DNA of 64,000 bases from Candidatus Hydrogenedentota bacterium (lineage in GTDB: Bacteria > UBA8481 > J006): NCBI GenBank assembly GCA_003697085.1, contig RFFU01000070.1, positions 1-64,000 on the forward strand. Direction: 5' to 3'. Shown piece by piece: positions 23,865 to 32,741 of the stretch; position 1 is the first letter of the stretch, and each line of letters starts with the position of its first letter. The notes under the pieces were generated by a model. It was not told where the DNA came from, made no database searches, and worked only from the letters and a program-made list of their open reading frames with translations. Both the position numbers and the translations under genes were made by a program.

Positions 23865-24698
23865 ATGACGAAATCCGCAACAAACCCGCACCCTCGTTTC
23901 GGGATGATGAATCATCCGGGGCGGGATCTCGAAACGGAGATTCTCGCCGCGGCCAAACTCGGGTTCGATTTCCTCGACCTGACGCTGGAACCCCCGGAAG
24001 CCTCCGTGGAAGATTTTCCGGTCAGGAAAATCCGAGCGGCGTTGAAGAAACAAAACCTCGGCCTCGTCGGCCATACGGGATGGCACCTTCAAGGAAACGC
24101 CGCCTATCGAGAAGCGCGCGCCGGAGTGACCCGTGTCCTTCTCGACTCCCTGTGCATCTTCCATTCCCTCGGCGCCGAGGTGATGACCTACCATATCCAC
24201 GGATCGTTGGCCGGATATCTGGGACTCCAATCCGGGATCGATTCCCAGGTGGAAACCCTCAAGCCCGTCGTTCGCGAAGCCGAGAATCTCGGGATGACGG
24301 TCCTTCTTGAACACGTCTCGGGATATCCAGAACAATTCGAAATCTTGGATGCCCTCTTCTCCGAACTCCCTTCCCTCGGATTCCACCTCGATGTCGGCCA
24401 CGCCAATCTGACGCCGGACGGCACCAACGCCACGTCGCAATTTCTCTTTCGCTACGGATCGCGGCTGAGACATATCCATTTTTCCGACAATCGAGGTCGC
24501 ACGGATGATCACATGCCCCTCGGCGTCGGATCTGTTCCGTGGGACGACATCGTACGAGAATTGAAAGCGGCGTCCTACCGCGGCACGATCACGCTCGAGA
24601 TCTTCTCGACGGATTCCGAGTACCTTTCCCTGAGCCTTGCTCGGGCGCGAGAATGGTTCGACATCGGAGTGTTCAATCGGAGTGAACCGAAATGCTGA
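23865..24698 (+). CDS. Sugar phosphate isomerase/epimerase-like TIM-barrel protein
   Basis: The 277-residue protein matches the xylose-isomerase-like (AP endonuclease 2) TIM barrel: FLDLTLEPPEASVEDF, GHTGWHL, MTYHIHGSL, VLLEHVSGYPEQF (metal Glu), GFHLDVGHANL (Asp/His), LRHIHFSDNRG and GTITLEIFS (final Glu). A divalent-metal sugar isomerase, epimerase or dehydratase is expected, but the substrate is not evident and no sugar genes are adjacent. ATG is preceded by GGAGGGGGACTGCG. The following 193 bases to the convergent NERD gene hold nothing recognisable. Confidence 0.8.
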   Translation: MTKSATNPHPRFGMMNHPGRDLETEILAAAKLGFDFLDLTLEPPEASVEDFPVRKIRAALKKQNLGLVGHTGWHLQGNAAYREARAGVTRVLLDSLCIFHSLGAEVMTYHIHGSLAGYLGLQSGIDSQVETLKPVVREAENLGMTVLLEHVSGYPEQFEILDALFSELPSLGFHLDVGHANLTPDGTNATSQFLFRYGSRLRHIHFSDNRGRTDDHMPLGVGSVPWDDIVRELKAASYRGTITLEIFSTDSEYLSLSLARAREWFDIGVFNRSEPKC

Positions 24699-24891
24699 GT
24701 CACGGAGCGATAACTCTCCGATCCGGAGGAGAGCCTCGATTCTCCATTCCGCGGTGGAGCGAAGCCCCTATCCGAAAACCACCGTCCTTTCTTTCGCAGA
24801 TTTCAGACCCCCCCTGCCTGTTTGTGATGGAGCAAGGACGTTCCAGTCCCCGGATCGTCTTTCCGCCCTCCCTACTTTCTTTCTCGGCTTG

Positions 24892-25650
24892 TCACTGAAC
24901 CTGCAGGGCATCCATAACGCGATCGAGATACTCCTCGTCGTAATTGTAACGAGACGGTGACTCCTGGATCACCTGCGCCAGAAACTCCGGTTTGATCACC
25001 GGGTCCTCCGAGCCTTCGATCCGCACTATCGCCCGAGGATTCGTAAAGACGACGATGGATTTCAGATCGTCCGTCACAAGCCCCGCCGCTTGAAGTTTCT
25101 CGCGAATGACATCGAGATGATATCGATTCTGAGAAACGGGATTCTTGATCCGCGTCTCCGTGGTTTTCCCCCTGAAGGTTTTGACTTGAAGGATCGTATC
25201 GTCCTCCGCGCGCCCCGTCAGGCGCCCCGTGTAGGCCTTCGTCTCGATCACAAAGATCCCATTGGGCCCCAAAACGATGTGGTCGTTCTGGGCTTTTCGC
25301 AAGCCTGACTGAACCGTGACGTCGTTCAGAATCCGATAACTCTCCGGAAGATTCTTCTCCAGGATCTCCGATACGACCTCCTCTCCGCGGGCGCCTCCGG
25401 CGAAACGTCCGATATTCCCCTTCGTCTCGCCTCGCTTCATCCAATGGGCGATTCCGAGAAAGAGAAAGGCTCCCCCGATCGCCGCCGTCATCCAACCCTT
25501 TCCGAATACTCCCAACGGGAGTCCGATCAGAAGAACGATCCCCCCCGAAAGGAGTTCGATCTTCCAGAGTTTTTCCAGCCACCGGCTTTCCTTGCCGAGG
25601 CGTTTCATTTCCTGTTGCAGTGTCGTTTCGCGTGAAATCACCCGCGCCAT
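24892..25650 (-). CDS. NERD domain membrane-anchored nuclease-related protein
   Basis: From ATG 25650 the product is 252 residues. A short coil (ETTLQQEMKRLGKESRWLEK) precedes two membrane helices (IELLSGGIVLLIGLPLGVFG and WMTAAIGGAFLFLGIAHW), followed by a NERD domain: RGEEVVSEILEKNLPESYRI, QNDHIVLGPNGIFVIETKAYTG (the D...E-K nuclease-like core) and SIVVFTNPRA. NERD proteins are predicted nucleic-acid processing or sensing proteins of uncertain role. The ATG overlaps the stop of the upstream membrane protein by one base, so they are probably cotranslated. Confidence 0.85.
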   Translation of the reverse strand: MARVISRETTLQQEMKRLGKESRWLEKLWKIELLSGGIVLLIGLPLGVFGKGWMTAAIGGAFLFLGIAHWMKRGETKGNIGRFAGGARGEEVVSEILEKNLPESYRILNDVTVQSGLRKAQNDHIVLGPNGIFVIETKAYTGRLTGRAEDDTILQVKTFRGKTTETRIKNPVSQNRYHLDVIREKLQAAGLVTDDLKSIVVFTNPRAIVRIEGSEDPVIKPEFLAQVIQESPSRYNYDEEYLDRVMDALQVQ

Positions 25651-26447
25651 CACCAAGACCTCCGAGCCCAGCGCGAGAGCAACACGGCCGAAATCCCCCA
25701 TGCCATCGGCAACGAGGCCGGAAGGCCGGGAATGCCCCACCGCGCCAGCCAGGCCGTCTTCCACAGAGGGGTCGTGTATTCCCACCATCCCGCCCGCATC
25801 GCCAGGATCTCCCCGCCGGTTCCCAGTATCGCGGCGATCCCAAAGAGGAGAAAATCTCGTAATGAATTCCAACGGAAAAGGATCAAGAATCCGAGCGGAA
25901 GAAAGATGACCAGAAAACGACCGCTGATCGCCGTGGAGAGAAACAACATATAGAGAACCAGAAGGCTCCCGCCCACAATTCTCCACGCCCTCTCGACGAT
26001 TCCGAAGTATCCCGCCGATTCGCCGCCACCTCCGTCCGAGCCATCCTCGCCCTCCTTACCATCACCGTTTCCTTCCACCGTAAGCATCCTCAATCGAACC
26101 TCTCCCCGGTCCGCAAGAGCCGAAAAGAGGACGAAGAGGTTTCCCCAAACGAGGGGAATCCAAACGGGGATGGGAAGCGAAATTCCAAGAAGTGGGGGAA
26201 AACGATATATCCAGAGACCCGCGCCGGTGGAGGTCCACGGCAGCGCGACACAAGCCGCCTCGCCGATCGTTCCGAGAAGAGCCGCCAAGAAGAAGAGCCG
26301 GCGACTGAAGGCCTCAGGAGGCCTCCCAAGAACGAGCGCTCCCGACAAAAGAAGGAGAGCCGTCGTCATAACGGGACTGCCTCCAAACCCCAACACCGCC
26401 GTTGGGACGAGAACCAGCGGAGCGAAGGAAATCAGCCGTAGTACCAC
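25650..26447 (-). CDS. Multi-pass membrane protein with internal duplication
   Basis: No family is recognised. Hydrophobic segments predict about seven or eight membrane helices with one polar Gly/Asp/Glu loop (GDGKEGEDGSDGGGGE). The two halves share a pattern: LLGTIGEAACVALPW...WIYRFPP...PIPVWIPLVWG in the first and ILGTGGEILAMRAGWWEYTTP...GIPGLPASLPMAWG in the second, indicating an ancient tandem duplication. The start is uncertain: ATG at 26513 overlaps the NHL gene by 82 bases, while GTG at 26447 overlaps by 16. It is coupled to the NERD gene by a TGATG junction. Confidence 0.65.
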   Translation of the reverse strand: MVLRLISFAPLVLVPTAVLGFGGSPVMTTALLLLSGALVLGRPPEAFSRRLFFLAALLGTIGEAACVALPWTSTGAGLWIYRFPPLLGISLPIPVWIPLVWGNLFVLFSALADRGEVRLRMLTVEGNGDGKEGEDGSDGGGGESAGYFGIVERAWRIVGGSLLVLYMLFLSTAISGRFLVIFLPLGFLILFRWNSLRDFLLFGIAAILGTGGEILAMRAGWWEYTTPLWKTAWLARWGIPGLPASLPMAWGISAVLLSRWARRSW

Positions 26448-28510
26448 GAAATCAAGAGGCGCCCGAATCGAAAACCGGAAAACCAATCCCGAAGCCGGCG
26501 CAACCCGCGCCACGCCGAAGTCGCAAACCGCATTTTCTCGAGAAGGCAGGTACCGCCGGAAGAAACAGAGGTACCGGATCCGGAGACGGCCGCTCCCCCC
26601 AGCCCACCGGGAAGATCACGGGTCACCCCTCGAACACGGAGATTGATTCCGCCCGAGGCGTTCGTCTCGACGGAAACGGAAGCCGCCGCGTCAAGTTTCC
26701 ATACTCCTCCGTGAGTGTCGGCGTACCAGAACCCGAAATCCGTACTCGAACCGCGCGTGTCAAATCCAAGGGCCGCAAAGCGCCGAGTCGTTGTTTCCGA
26801 CAGTTCGTAAAGAATCGAAAAGGCAAAGGTCTCCCCGATCTCTCTCGTCGAAATCGTATCCCCGATCAGTTTTCCGGAACCGTCGGCGAACTCCATGAGA
26901 AACTCCGTGGCCAAAAGAGCCGAGAGGCCCGTATCGTCGCCGGAGATGGATCGCGGAAGGCTTTCCGTATCAAAACCGGACGTATCGGTTCGGAGCCCGA
27001 GGAAGACGGCCGGGGCCGGATCGCTCGTCCAAAGCGAAACCGTTGCGGAGTCAAAGCCGGAGACTAGCGGAAAGTTCAGAGTGTAATTTGCTCCTTTCTC
27101 CGCCGCCGCAGCCGTCCGAAGCGCCCCCGAGGTCGTTCCGCCGAAATTCAGATTGACCTGGACGAAGGTCTCGGCGGCCGCGGAAGGCGGCGTCAGTCTC
27201 ACGTTCGTTTCATAGGGATCAAGAAGGAAGGCGACTGGAAGAGCCGAAAGAGTATCGTACTGGCTCCGGTCATAGCGAAGAACGCGGTGATTCGCTTGAT
27301 CCGCGACGAAGATACGGCCCCGCGCGTCGGCGGCGACGGCGAGCGGAACGTTGAGCGAAAGTGCGGACCGGCCTCCGTCGTTGGGGTTTCCGGTCGTGAA
27401 ATCACTTTGCCCAAGTACGGTATCGGCCGTCGTATCGCCCGACGCGGGCCCGTTGAAAACGAGGATGCGATGATTGAGTTGGTCGGCCGCGAAGAGATTC
27501 CCCGCGGCGTCCACGAATATCCCTTCCGGCGAACTCAGCGTGTTCGCCGAACGACCTCCGTTGTTGGCCAAATTTCCCGTAAAATCCGGTTGGCCGAAGA
27601 CGGCGTCGGCCGTCGTGTCTCCGGACCCCGGATCATCGAAACGAAGAATACGGTTGTTTCCGAGGTCGGCGACATAGAGACGGCCGGCGGAATCGAAGGC
27701 CACTCCGCCGGGACCGGAGAGGGTATTGGCGTTCGGAGGGAAGGTCGCCGCCGCCCTATCGAAGTCCGGCTGGCCAAAAACGATGTCGGCTCCGGTGTCC
27801 GCCGCCGTCACATTCCGATAATAAAGAACGCGGTTGTTGTTGAAATCCGCAACCGCTATGGCTCCGGAGGGATCGACGGCCACATCAAAAGGAGTAGAGA
27901 GACTGTTCGCGGAAAGTCCTCCCTGATTGGCGCCGTTTGTCGTGAAGTCGGGTTGCCCGATCACGGTGTCCGCGGTCCGCGGATCAACGGAAGGAGAGTC
28001 GAAGATCAGAATACGGTTGTTGACGGCATCGGCTATGTAAAGGCGATCTGCTCCGTCCACGGCAAGCCCCAACGGATTCCAAAGACTTCCCGCCGAAAGT
28101 CCCCCCGCGTTGGCTCCACTGGAGCCGAAGTCGGGCTGTCCTATCACCGTATCAGCCGCCGTATCCGAAAGCGGCGGAACGGAGAAGACCAGAACGCGGT
28201 TGTTTCCGGCGTCGGAGATGAAAAGCCTCCCGTCGGCATCCACAACGACGCCGCCCGGACCGGACAACGAGCGAGCCGAAATGCCTCCGTTGTTGCTCAC
28301 GCCGCTGGTCATTGTCGGCTGTCCGAAGACTTGATCGGCGGCTCGATCGAGAAGCGTCATTCGGCCCGTCACGTCGCTGCTGTTTCCTGAAACGGCCGCC
28401 AGCACCGCGAAAAGGAGCATCCCGCACGCCGCCGCATATCGCCCCGCTTCTCTCATACCGCTACGATACGCGAAACTCTTCCCGCCGACAACCGAACACC
28501 CCCATTTCAC
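26432..28510 (-). CDS. Secreted NHL-repeat protein with CFI-box-like C-terminus
   Basis: The 692-residue protein has a signal-like hydrophobic stretch (AAACGMLLFAVLAAVSG) and about six NHL repeats of roughly 55 residues, each with a TADTVIGQPDF-like start, LSxPxGVAVDxxGRLYVAD and NNRVLxF. A beta-rich region of unknown type follows. The end (GGTCLLEKMRFATSAWRGLRRLRDWFSGF...LLISWYYG) resembles the C-terminal CFI-box sorting or anchoring region but stops abruptly after WYYG. NHL propellers mediate binding. GTG 28510 has AGAAGGA four bases upstream; ATG 28456 would give a shorter signal peptide. Only 53 bases separate it from divergent mqnE. Confidence 0.82.
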   Translation of the reverse strand: MKWGCSVVGGKSFAYRSGMREAGRYAAACGMLLFAVLAAVSGNSSDVTGRMTLLDRAADQVFGQPTMTSGVSNNGGISARSLSGPGGVVVDADGRLFISDAGNNRVLVFSVPPLSDTAADTVIGQPDFGSSGANAGGLSAGSLWNPLGLAVDGADRLYIADAVNNRILIFDSPSVDPRTADTVIGQPDFTTNGANQGGLSANSLSTPFDVAVDPSGAIAVADFNNNRVLYYRNVTAADTGADIVFGQPDFDRAAATFPPNANTLSGPGGVAFDSAGRLYVADLGNNRILRFDDPGSGDTTADAVFGQPDFTGNLANNGGRSANTLSSPEGIFVDAAGNLFAADQLNHRILVFNGPASGDTTADTVLGQSDFTTGNPNDGGRSALSLNVPLAVAADARGRIFVADQANHRVLRYDRSQYDTLSALPVAFLLDPYETNVRLTPPSAAAETFVQVNLNFGGTTSGALRTAAAAEKGANYTLNFPLVSGFDSATVSLWTSDPAPAVFLGLRTDTSGFDTESLPRSISGDDTGLSALLATEFLMEFADGSGKLIGDTISTREIGETFAFSILYELSETTTRRFAALGFDTRGSSTDFGFWYADTHGGVWKLDAAASVSVETNASGGINLRVRGVTRDLPGGLGGAAVSGSGTSVSSGGTCLLEKMRFATSAWRGLRRLRDWFSGFRFGRLLISWYYG

Positions 28511-28563
28511 GAAATCCTTCTCACAAACTCCTGCTCGTTATAGAGTTACCGAGGAGAATGATT

Positions 28564-29640
28564 ATGACCCCTATAACAACTGTTGCCCAAAGAAGTCATG
28601 CCGCCGGAAATCGCCGTTCGGACTCCCCGCGGCGTTCGAGACTGGCGCGGTCTCAAACCGAACTTCTCACTCTCTATCACGCCCCCCTCGAAGAGATCGA
28701 AAAGAAAGCCGACACTCTCCGGAAGGAGATCAACGGCGAAATCGTCACGTACAACATCAACCGGCATATTGAACCGACGAACATCTGCCACCTCGGGTGC
28801 ACCTTTTGCTCCTTTGCTCGGAACGAGCTCGGATCTCCCGGTGCTTTTCGTTTCACGGTCGAGGAGATTCTCGAACGAACGATCGGCGACGAAGAGCGGG
28901 GAATCACGGAATACCACATCGTCGGCGGCGTGGACCCCGCCCTGAACCTTGACTACTACACGAAACTCATCTCCTCCCTCAAGAAGAATCATCCCAAAAT
29001 CACCGTCAAGTCCCTTTCGGCGGTGGAGATCGGCGCTTTGGCGAAGCGCCACCGGCTCTCCTTTCGGGACACGCTCGAACGGCTCAAGGCCGCGGGAGCC
29101 GAGGGCATCACGGGAGGGGGGGCGGAGATTTTCGCGCCGCGGGTACGCCGCCGGATTGCGGGAACGAAGATCACGGGGGAGGAGTGGCTCGAGATTCACC
29201 GCCAGGCCCATCGCCTCGGCCTTTTCTCGACGGCCACGATGCTCTTCGGACACATCGAGACACCGGAGGAACGGATCGACCATCTTCTGGCGCTTCGTGA
29301 ACTACAGAACGAAACCGGGGGATTCCGCTGCTTCGTTCCTCTCCCGTTCGTCCCGTCGCCGGGAACTCCGATGGCCGGGTGTAAACCTCCCTCCGCGGTC
29401 GAATATCTCAGGACCGTGGCGCTCTCCCGCATCGCGCTCGACAACTTCCCCGTGATCAAGGCCTATTGGCCGGCGGCGGGAGTCGGGGTGGCTCAACTGG
29501 CGCTCCATTTCGGCGCGGCGGACCTGGATGGAACAGTGACCGAGGAAACGATCTACGAGACGAATCAAAGCCCTCTCACCCGTTTCGAAATCGAAGAACT
29601 GATCAGGCAGGCCGGCCGAATTCCTCGGAAACGCCGATGA
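28564..29640 (+). CDS. mqnE: Aminofutalosine synthase MqnE (radical SAM)
   Basis: MqnE joins the carboxyvinyloxybenzoate product of MqnA to S-adenosylmethionine to make aminofutalosine in the futalosine menaquinone route. The 358-residue protein has the radical-SAM site CHLGCTFCSF, with YNINRHIEPTNIC before it, then YHIVGGVDPALNLDYY, GGGAEIFAPRVRRRI, GEEWLEIHRQAHRLG and MLFGHIETPEERIDHLL, favouring MqnE over the related cyclase MqnC. Start ATG 28564 is 6 bases after GAGGAGA; ATG 28558 is too close. It begins a coupled four-gene run to ubiA. Confidence 0.9.
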   Translation: MTPITTVAQRSHAAGNRRSDSPRRSRLARSQTELLTLYHAPLEEIEKKADTLRKEINGEIVTYNINRHIEPTNICHLGCTFCSFARNELGSPGAFRFTVEEILERTIGDEERGITEYHIVGGVDPALNLDYYTKLISSLKKNHPKITVKSLSAVEIGALAKRHRLSFRDTLERLKAAGAEGITGGGAEIFAPRVRRRIAGTKITGEEWLEIHRQAHRLGLFSTATMLFGHIETPEERIDHLLALRELQNETGGFRCFVPLPFVPSPGTPMAGCKPPSAVEYLRTVALSRIALDNFPVIKAYWPAAGVGVAQLALHFGAADLDGTVTEETIYETNQSPLTRFEIEELIRQAGRIPRKRR

Positions 29641-30248
29641 CATCGTCTTCTCCCCCGATCGTCGTCGGAATCACGGGCGCTTCCGGGGCCATCTATGCCG
29701 AGGCGCTTCTCTCCGAACTCGTTGCGTTGAACCGGCGCATCGAACTCGTCGTCAGCCGCCTCGGCCGCCGGCTCCTTTCCGAAGAGTTGGGAAAACGTCC
29801 CGAGGATTTCACGGGACCTTTGGTGCGCCTTCATCCTGTCAATGATCTCGGAGCCTCGATTGCGACGGGGACGAAAGAAACGGCCGGAATGGTCATCGTT
29901 CCCTGCACCACGGGAACCGCCGGCCGAATCGCGGCCGGAACCTCCGACAATCTCCTTTGCCGCGCCGCCGACGTGACTCTCAAGGAGCGCCGTCCGCTCC
30001 TCCTCGTCATCCGTGAAACCCCGCTCAATCTCGTTCACCTGCGAGCCCTTACGACCCTGGCGGAGGCCGGAGCCGTCATCCTTCCGGCTTCGCCCGGATT
30101 CTACCACAATCCCACCTCGATCGAAGACCTGGTTCACTTCGTGACCGATCGAGTCCTGCGACACCTCGGTCTTTCTCCCCGCGTACCGATCCGATACAAT
30201 CCCGGAGCCGAAAACCCCTCCGCCCAAAGCGCCGGAGAAGACTCCTGA
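29637..30248 (+). CDS. ubiX: UbiX-type flavin prenyltransferase
   Basis: UbiX makes the prenylated FMN cofactor required by UbiD decarboxylases. The 203-residue protein starts with VVGITGASGAIYAEALL, the family FMN/prenyl-phosphate signature, and has VIVPCTTGTAGRIAAGTSDNLLCRAADVTLKERRPLLLV and the C-terminal ASPGFYHNP. The ATG overlaps the mqnE stop (ATGA) and the stop overlaps ubiD. In the futalosine pathway the corresponding proteins have been called MqnM/UbiX. Confidence 0.95.
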   Translation: MTSSSPPIVVGITGASGAIYAEALLSELVALNRRIELVVSRLGRRLLSEELGKRPEDFTGPLVRLHPVNDLGASIATGTKETAGMVIVPCTTGTAGRIAAGTSDNLLCRAADVTLKERRPLLLVIRETPLNLVHLRALTTLAEAGAVILPASPGFYHNPTSIEDLVHFVTDRVLRHLGLSPRVPIRYNPGAENPSAQSAGEDS

Positions 30249-31717
30249 TGGCTTACCGAAATCTCAACGATTGGATCGCACGCCTGGAAGAGGAGGGAGA
30301 ATTGCGCCGGATCTCCGCCCCCTGCGATGTCCACCTCGAGATTTCCGCTCTCACCGACATTGTCTCGAAGGCCCAAGGCCCCGCTCTGCTCTTTGAAAAC
30401 CCTTCCGGAACCCAAAGCAGGATGCCCGTTTTGATCAACCAATTCGGTTCACGCCGCCGGATGGAATTGGCTCTCGAGACCGAATCTCTCGACGCGCTGG
30501 CGGAGGAAATGGAGGCTCTCCTGGAAACCCGACCCCCGCGGGGAATCCTCGAGGGAATCAAACTCCTGCCGCAATTCCGCCGCCTCACCGGCATCGCACC
30601 GCGTGCGGCGAAAACGGCTCCGTGTCAGGAAGTGGTCAAGACGGGAACGGATATCCGGCTCTCGGAACTGCCGGTCATCACAGCATGGCCGAAAGACGCC
30701 GGGCCGTTCATCAGTCTCGGATGTGTCTTCACGAAGGACCCGAAAAGCAAAAAACGGAATGTCGGTCTCTACCGCCTTCAAGTCTTCGATGAGACCTCCA
30801 CGGGAATGCACTGGCATAGACACCACGGCGGAGCGGAACACGCGGATGCTCTTCCCCGCGGGAAACGCTTACCGGTCGCCGTTGCGATCGGAACCGATCC
30901 CGCGACGACGTTTTCCGCGGTCGCGCCGCTTCCGCCCGGAATGGACGAACTTCTCTTCGCCGGATTCCTGCGCAAAGCGCCCGTGCCTCTTGTTCCCTGC
31001 CGGACCGTTCCGCTCGAAGTCCCTGCCGAAGCGGAAATCGTTCTTGAAGGTTGGGTTAATCCCGAAGATCTCCGGACGGAAGGCCCCTATGGTGACCACA
31101 CCGGCTTCTATTCTCTTCCCGATCAATACCCTGTTTTCCGCCTGACGGCGATCACGCACCGGAGAGATCCGATCTACGCCACGACGATCGTCGGCCCTCC
31201 CCCGATGGAAGATTGCTGGATGGGGTACGCCGTCGAACGCCTTTTTCTTCCGATGTTGAAAAAAATGATACCGGAGATCGTCGACTACCATATGCCTTTC
31301 GAGGGGGTCTTCCACAATCTCGTTCTGGTGTCGATTCGGAAACGTTACCCTGGACAAGCCCGAAAGGTGATGCATGCGCTTTGGGGCCTGGGGCAGATGG
31401 CTTTTGCGAAAACGATCATCGTCTTCGACGAGGATGTCGATGTCCAGAACCCCTCAGAGGCCGCCTGGGTCGCTTTGGCGAATATCGATCCCGAGCGGGA
31501 CTTGGAGTTCTCCTTCGGACCTGCCGAGACGCTGGACCACGCTTCGCGCCTTCCGTGGTATTCTTCCAAAGTCGGTGTCGACGCAACACGCAAGAGGCCG
31601 GATGAAGGATTCGCACGTCCCTGGCCCGACCGCCAGGTTATGGATCCCGATGTTCGGCAAAGAATCCTCAAACGGTGGGAAGAGTGGAATCTTCCTTTTC
31701 CTCCTCCCGTCCGATAA
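30248..31717 (+). CDS. ubiD: UbiD-family decarboxylase (menaquinone pathway)
   Basis: UbiD enzymes use prenyl-FMN for reversible decarboxylation of aromatic acids. The 489-residue protein has RNLNDWIARLEEEGELRRI, NVGLYRLQVFDETSTGMHWHRHHGGAEH (metal/cofactor site), VPLEVPAEAEIVLEGWVNPE, EGPYGDHTGFYSLPD (catalytic Glu-Asp region) and DEDVDVQNPSEAAWVALANIDPERD. Its position between ubiX and ubiA, behind mqnE, makes the prenylated naphthoate intermediate of menaquinone the likely substrate (MqnL role) rather than 4-hydroxybenzoate. Confidence 0.93.
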   Translation: MAYRNLNDWIARLEEEGELRRISAPCDVHLEISALTDIVSKAQGPALLFENPSGTQSRMPVLINQFGSRRRMELALETESLDALAEEMEALLETRPPRGILEGIKLLPQFRRLTGIAPRAAKTAPCQEVVKTGTDIRLSELPVITAWPKDAGPFISLGCVFTKDPKSKKRNVGLYRLQVFDETSTGMHWHRHHGGAEHADALPRGKRLPVAVAIGTDPATTFSAVAPLPPGMDELLFAGFLRKAPVPLVPCRTVPLEVPAEAEIVLEGWVNPEDLRTEGPYGDHTGFYSLPDQYPVFRLTAITHRRDPIYATTIVGPPPMEDCWMGYAVERLFLPMLKKMIPEIVDYHMPFEGVFHNLVLVSIRKRYPGQARKVMHALWGLGQMAFAKTIIVFDEDVDVQNPSEAAWVALANIDPERDLEFSFGPAETLDHASRLPWYSSKVGVDATRKRPDEGFARPWPDRQVMDPDVRQRILKRWEEWNLPFPPPVR

Positions 31718-32595
31718 AGGAGCCGCGGGGGCCGACGTCGCCCCCGGCAGGAGGGGCGGCGTTCCACGAATTCGCCCGCGATATCAAGATCGAACACAGT
31801 CTCTTCGCTCTGCCCTTCGCCTTCCTCGGGCTCCTTGCGGCTCTTCGGACGGGTCGCGGAACGGTGACCCTTCCTCTTCTTCTTCTCGTGCTGCTGGCGA
31901 TGGTAACCGCCCGCTCCGCCGCGATGGGTTTCAATCGCCTCCTCGACGCCGAGATCGACGCTCGCAATCCCCGTACGAAGGATCGAGCGATTCCTTCGGG
32001 CCGCCTCTCGAAAAAGACGGCGGCGATCATCGTCTTCCTCTTCTCACTCGCCTTCGTCGACATCGCGTTCCTCATCAACGCCACCGCGGGAATCCTCTCT
32101 CCGATCGCGCTCGCGATCCTCTTCGGTTATTCGTCCACGAAACGGCATACCGCGCTTTGCCACCTTGTCCTGGGAATCACCCTTTCTCTGGCTCCCCTGG
32201 GCGGTTGGATCGCGGTGGCAGGAATGCCGATCCCCGAACTCTTTCTGCTCGCCGCGGGTATGATCCTCTGGGTCGCCGGTTTCGACATTCTCTATTCTCT
32301 TCTCGACCTCGATTTCGATCGCCGCCACGGCATCCGTTCCTTGCCCGCGCTCATCGGACCGTTTCGCGCGCGGATTCTCGCGGCTCTGCTCCACGCCGCC
32401 GCCTTCAGTCTCTTCCTCGCCTTCGGAAGACAACTCGACCTCGGAACGGCCTGGAATTTATCCTGTCTCGCCGTTGGGTTGCTTCTGACCGCAGAACATA
32501 TTCTGGCCCGGAACCCGCGCGGAATTCCGATCGCCTTCTTTCACCTCAACGCCGCGGTCGGTTTTCTCCTTCTCGGCGGGCTTTACTTTTCCTGA
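31675..32595 (+). CDS. ubiA: UbiA-family prenyltransferase (menaquinone pathway)
   Basis: UbiA proteins attach the polyprenyl chain to the aromatic ring in the membrane. The protein has FARDIKIEHSLFALPFAFLG, the first Asp-rich motif MGFNRLLDAEIDARNPRTKDR, multiple membrane helices, and the second motif YSLLDLDFDRRHGIRSLPA. GTG 31675 or GTG 31684 are the only reasonable starts; both lie inside the ubiD end, so the genes overlap by 34-43 bases. In this cluster it probably corresponds to MqnP, giving a complete prenylation-decarboxylation module downstream of MqnE. Confidence 0.92.
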   Translation: MGRVESSFSSSRPIKEPRGPTSPPAGGAAFHEFARDIKIEHSLFALPFAFLGLLAALRTGRGTVTLPLLLLVLLAMVTARSAAMGFNRLLDAEIDARNPRTKDRAIPSGRLSKKTAAIIVFLFSLAFVDIAFLINATAGILSPIALAILFGYSSTKRHTALCHLVLGITLSLAPLGGWIAVAGMPIPELFLLAAGMILWVAGFDILYSLLDLDFDRRHGIRSLPALIGPFRARILAALLHAAAFSLFLAFGRQLDLGTAWNLSCLAVGLLLTAEHILARNPRGIPIAFFHLNAAVGFLLLGGLYFS

Positions 32596-32704
32596 ATTCC
32601 CAGCCGCTTCCGTTCGCAAAGGGAATTTTTTCGATCTCGGGACCTTTTTCTGCACCAAAATAACGCCCCTTCTCCGGAATTCCCACGAAAAAACCTCTTC
32701 CTCC

Positions 32705-32732
32705 TTTTCAAGAAGGGAAAACCGAATATAAT
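32705..32732 (+). promoter_or_regulatory. Promoter giving a leaderless leuA transcript
   Basis: TTTTCA-N16-TATAAT with a perfect -10 ending exactly 9 bases before the leuA ATG (32742). No Shine-Dalgarno sequence lies in the gap ATTCGCCGGTT, so transcription would start within about 3 bases of the start codon. Confidence 0.55.
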
Positions 32733-32741
32733 TCGCCGGTT

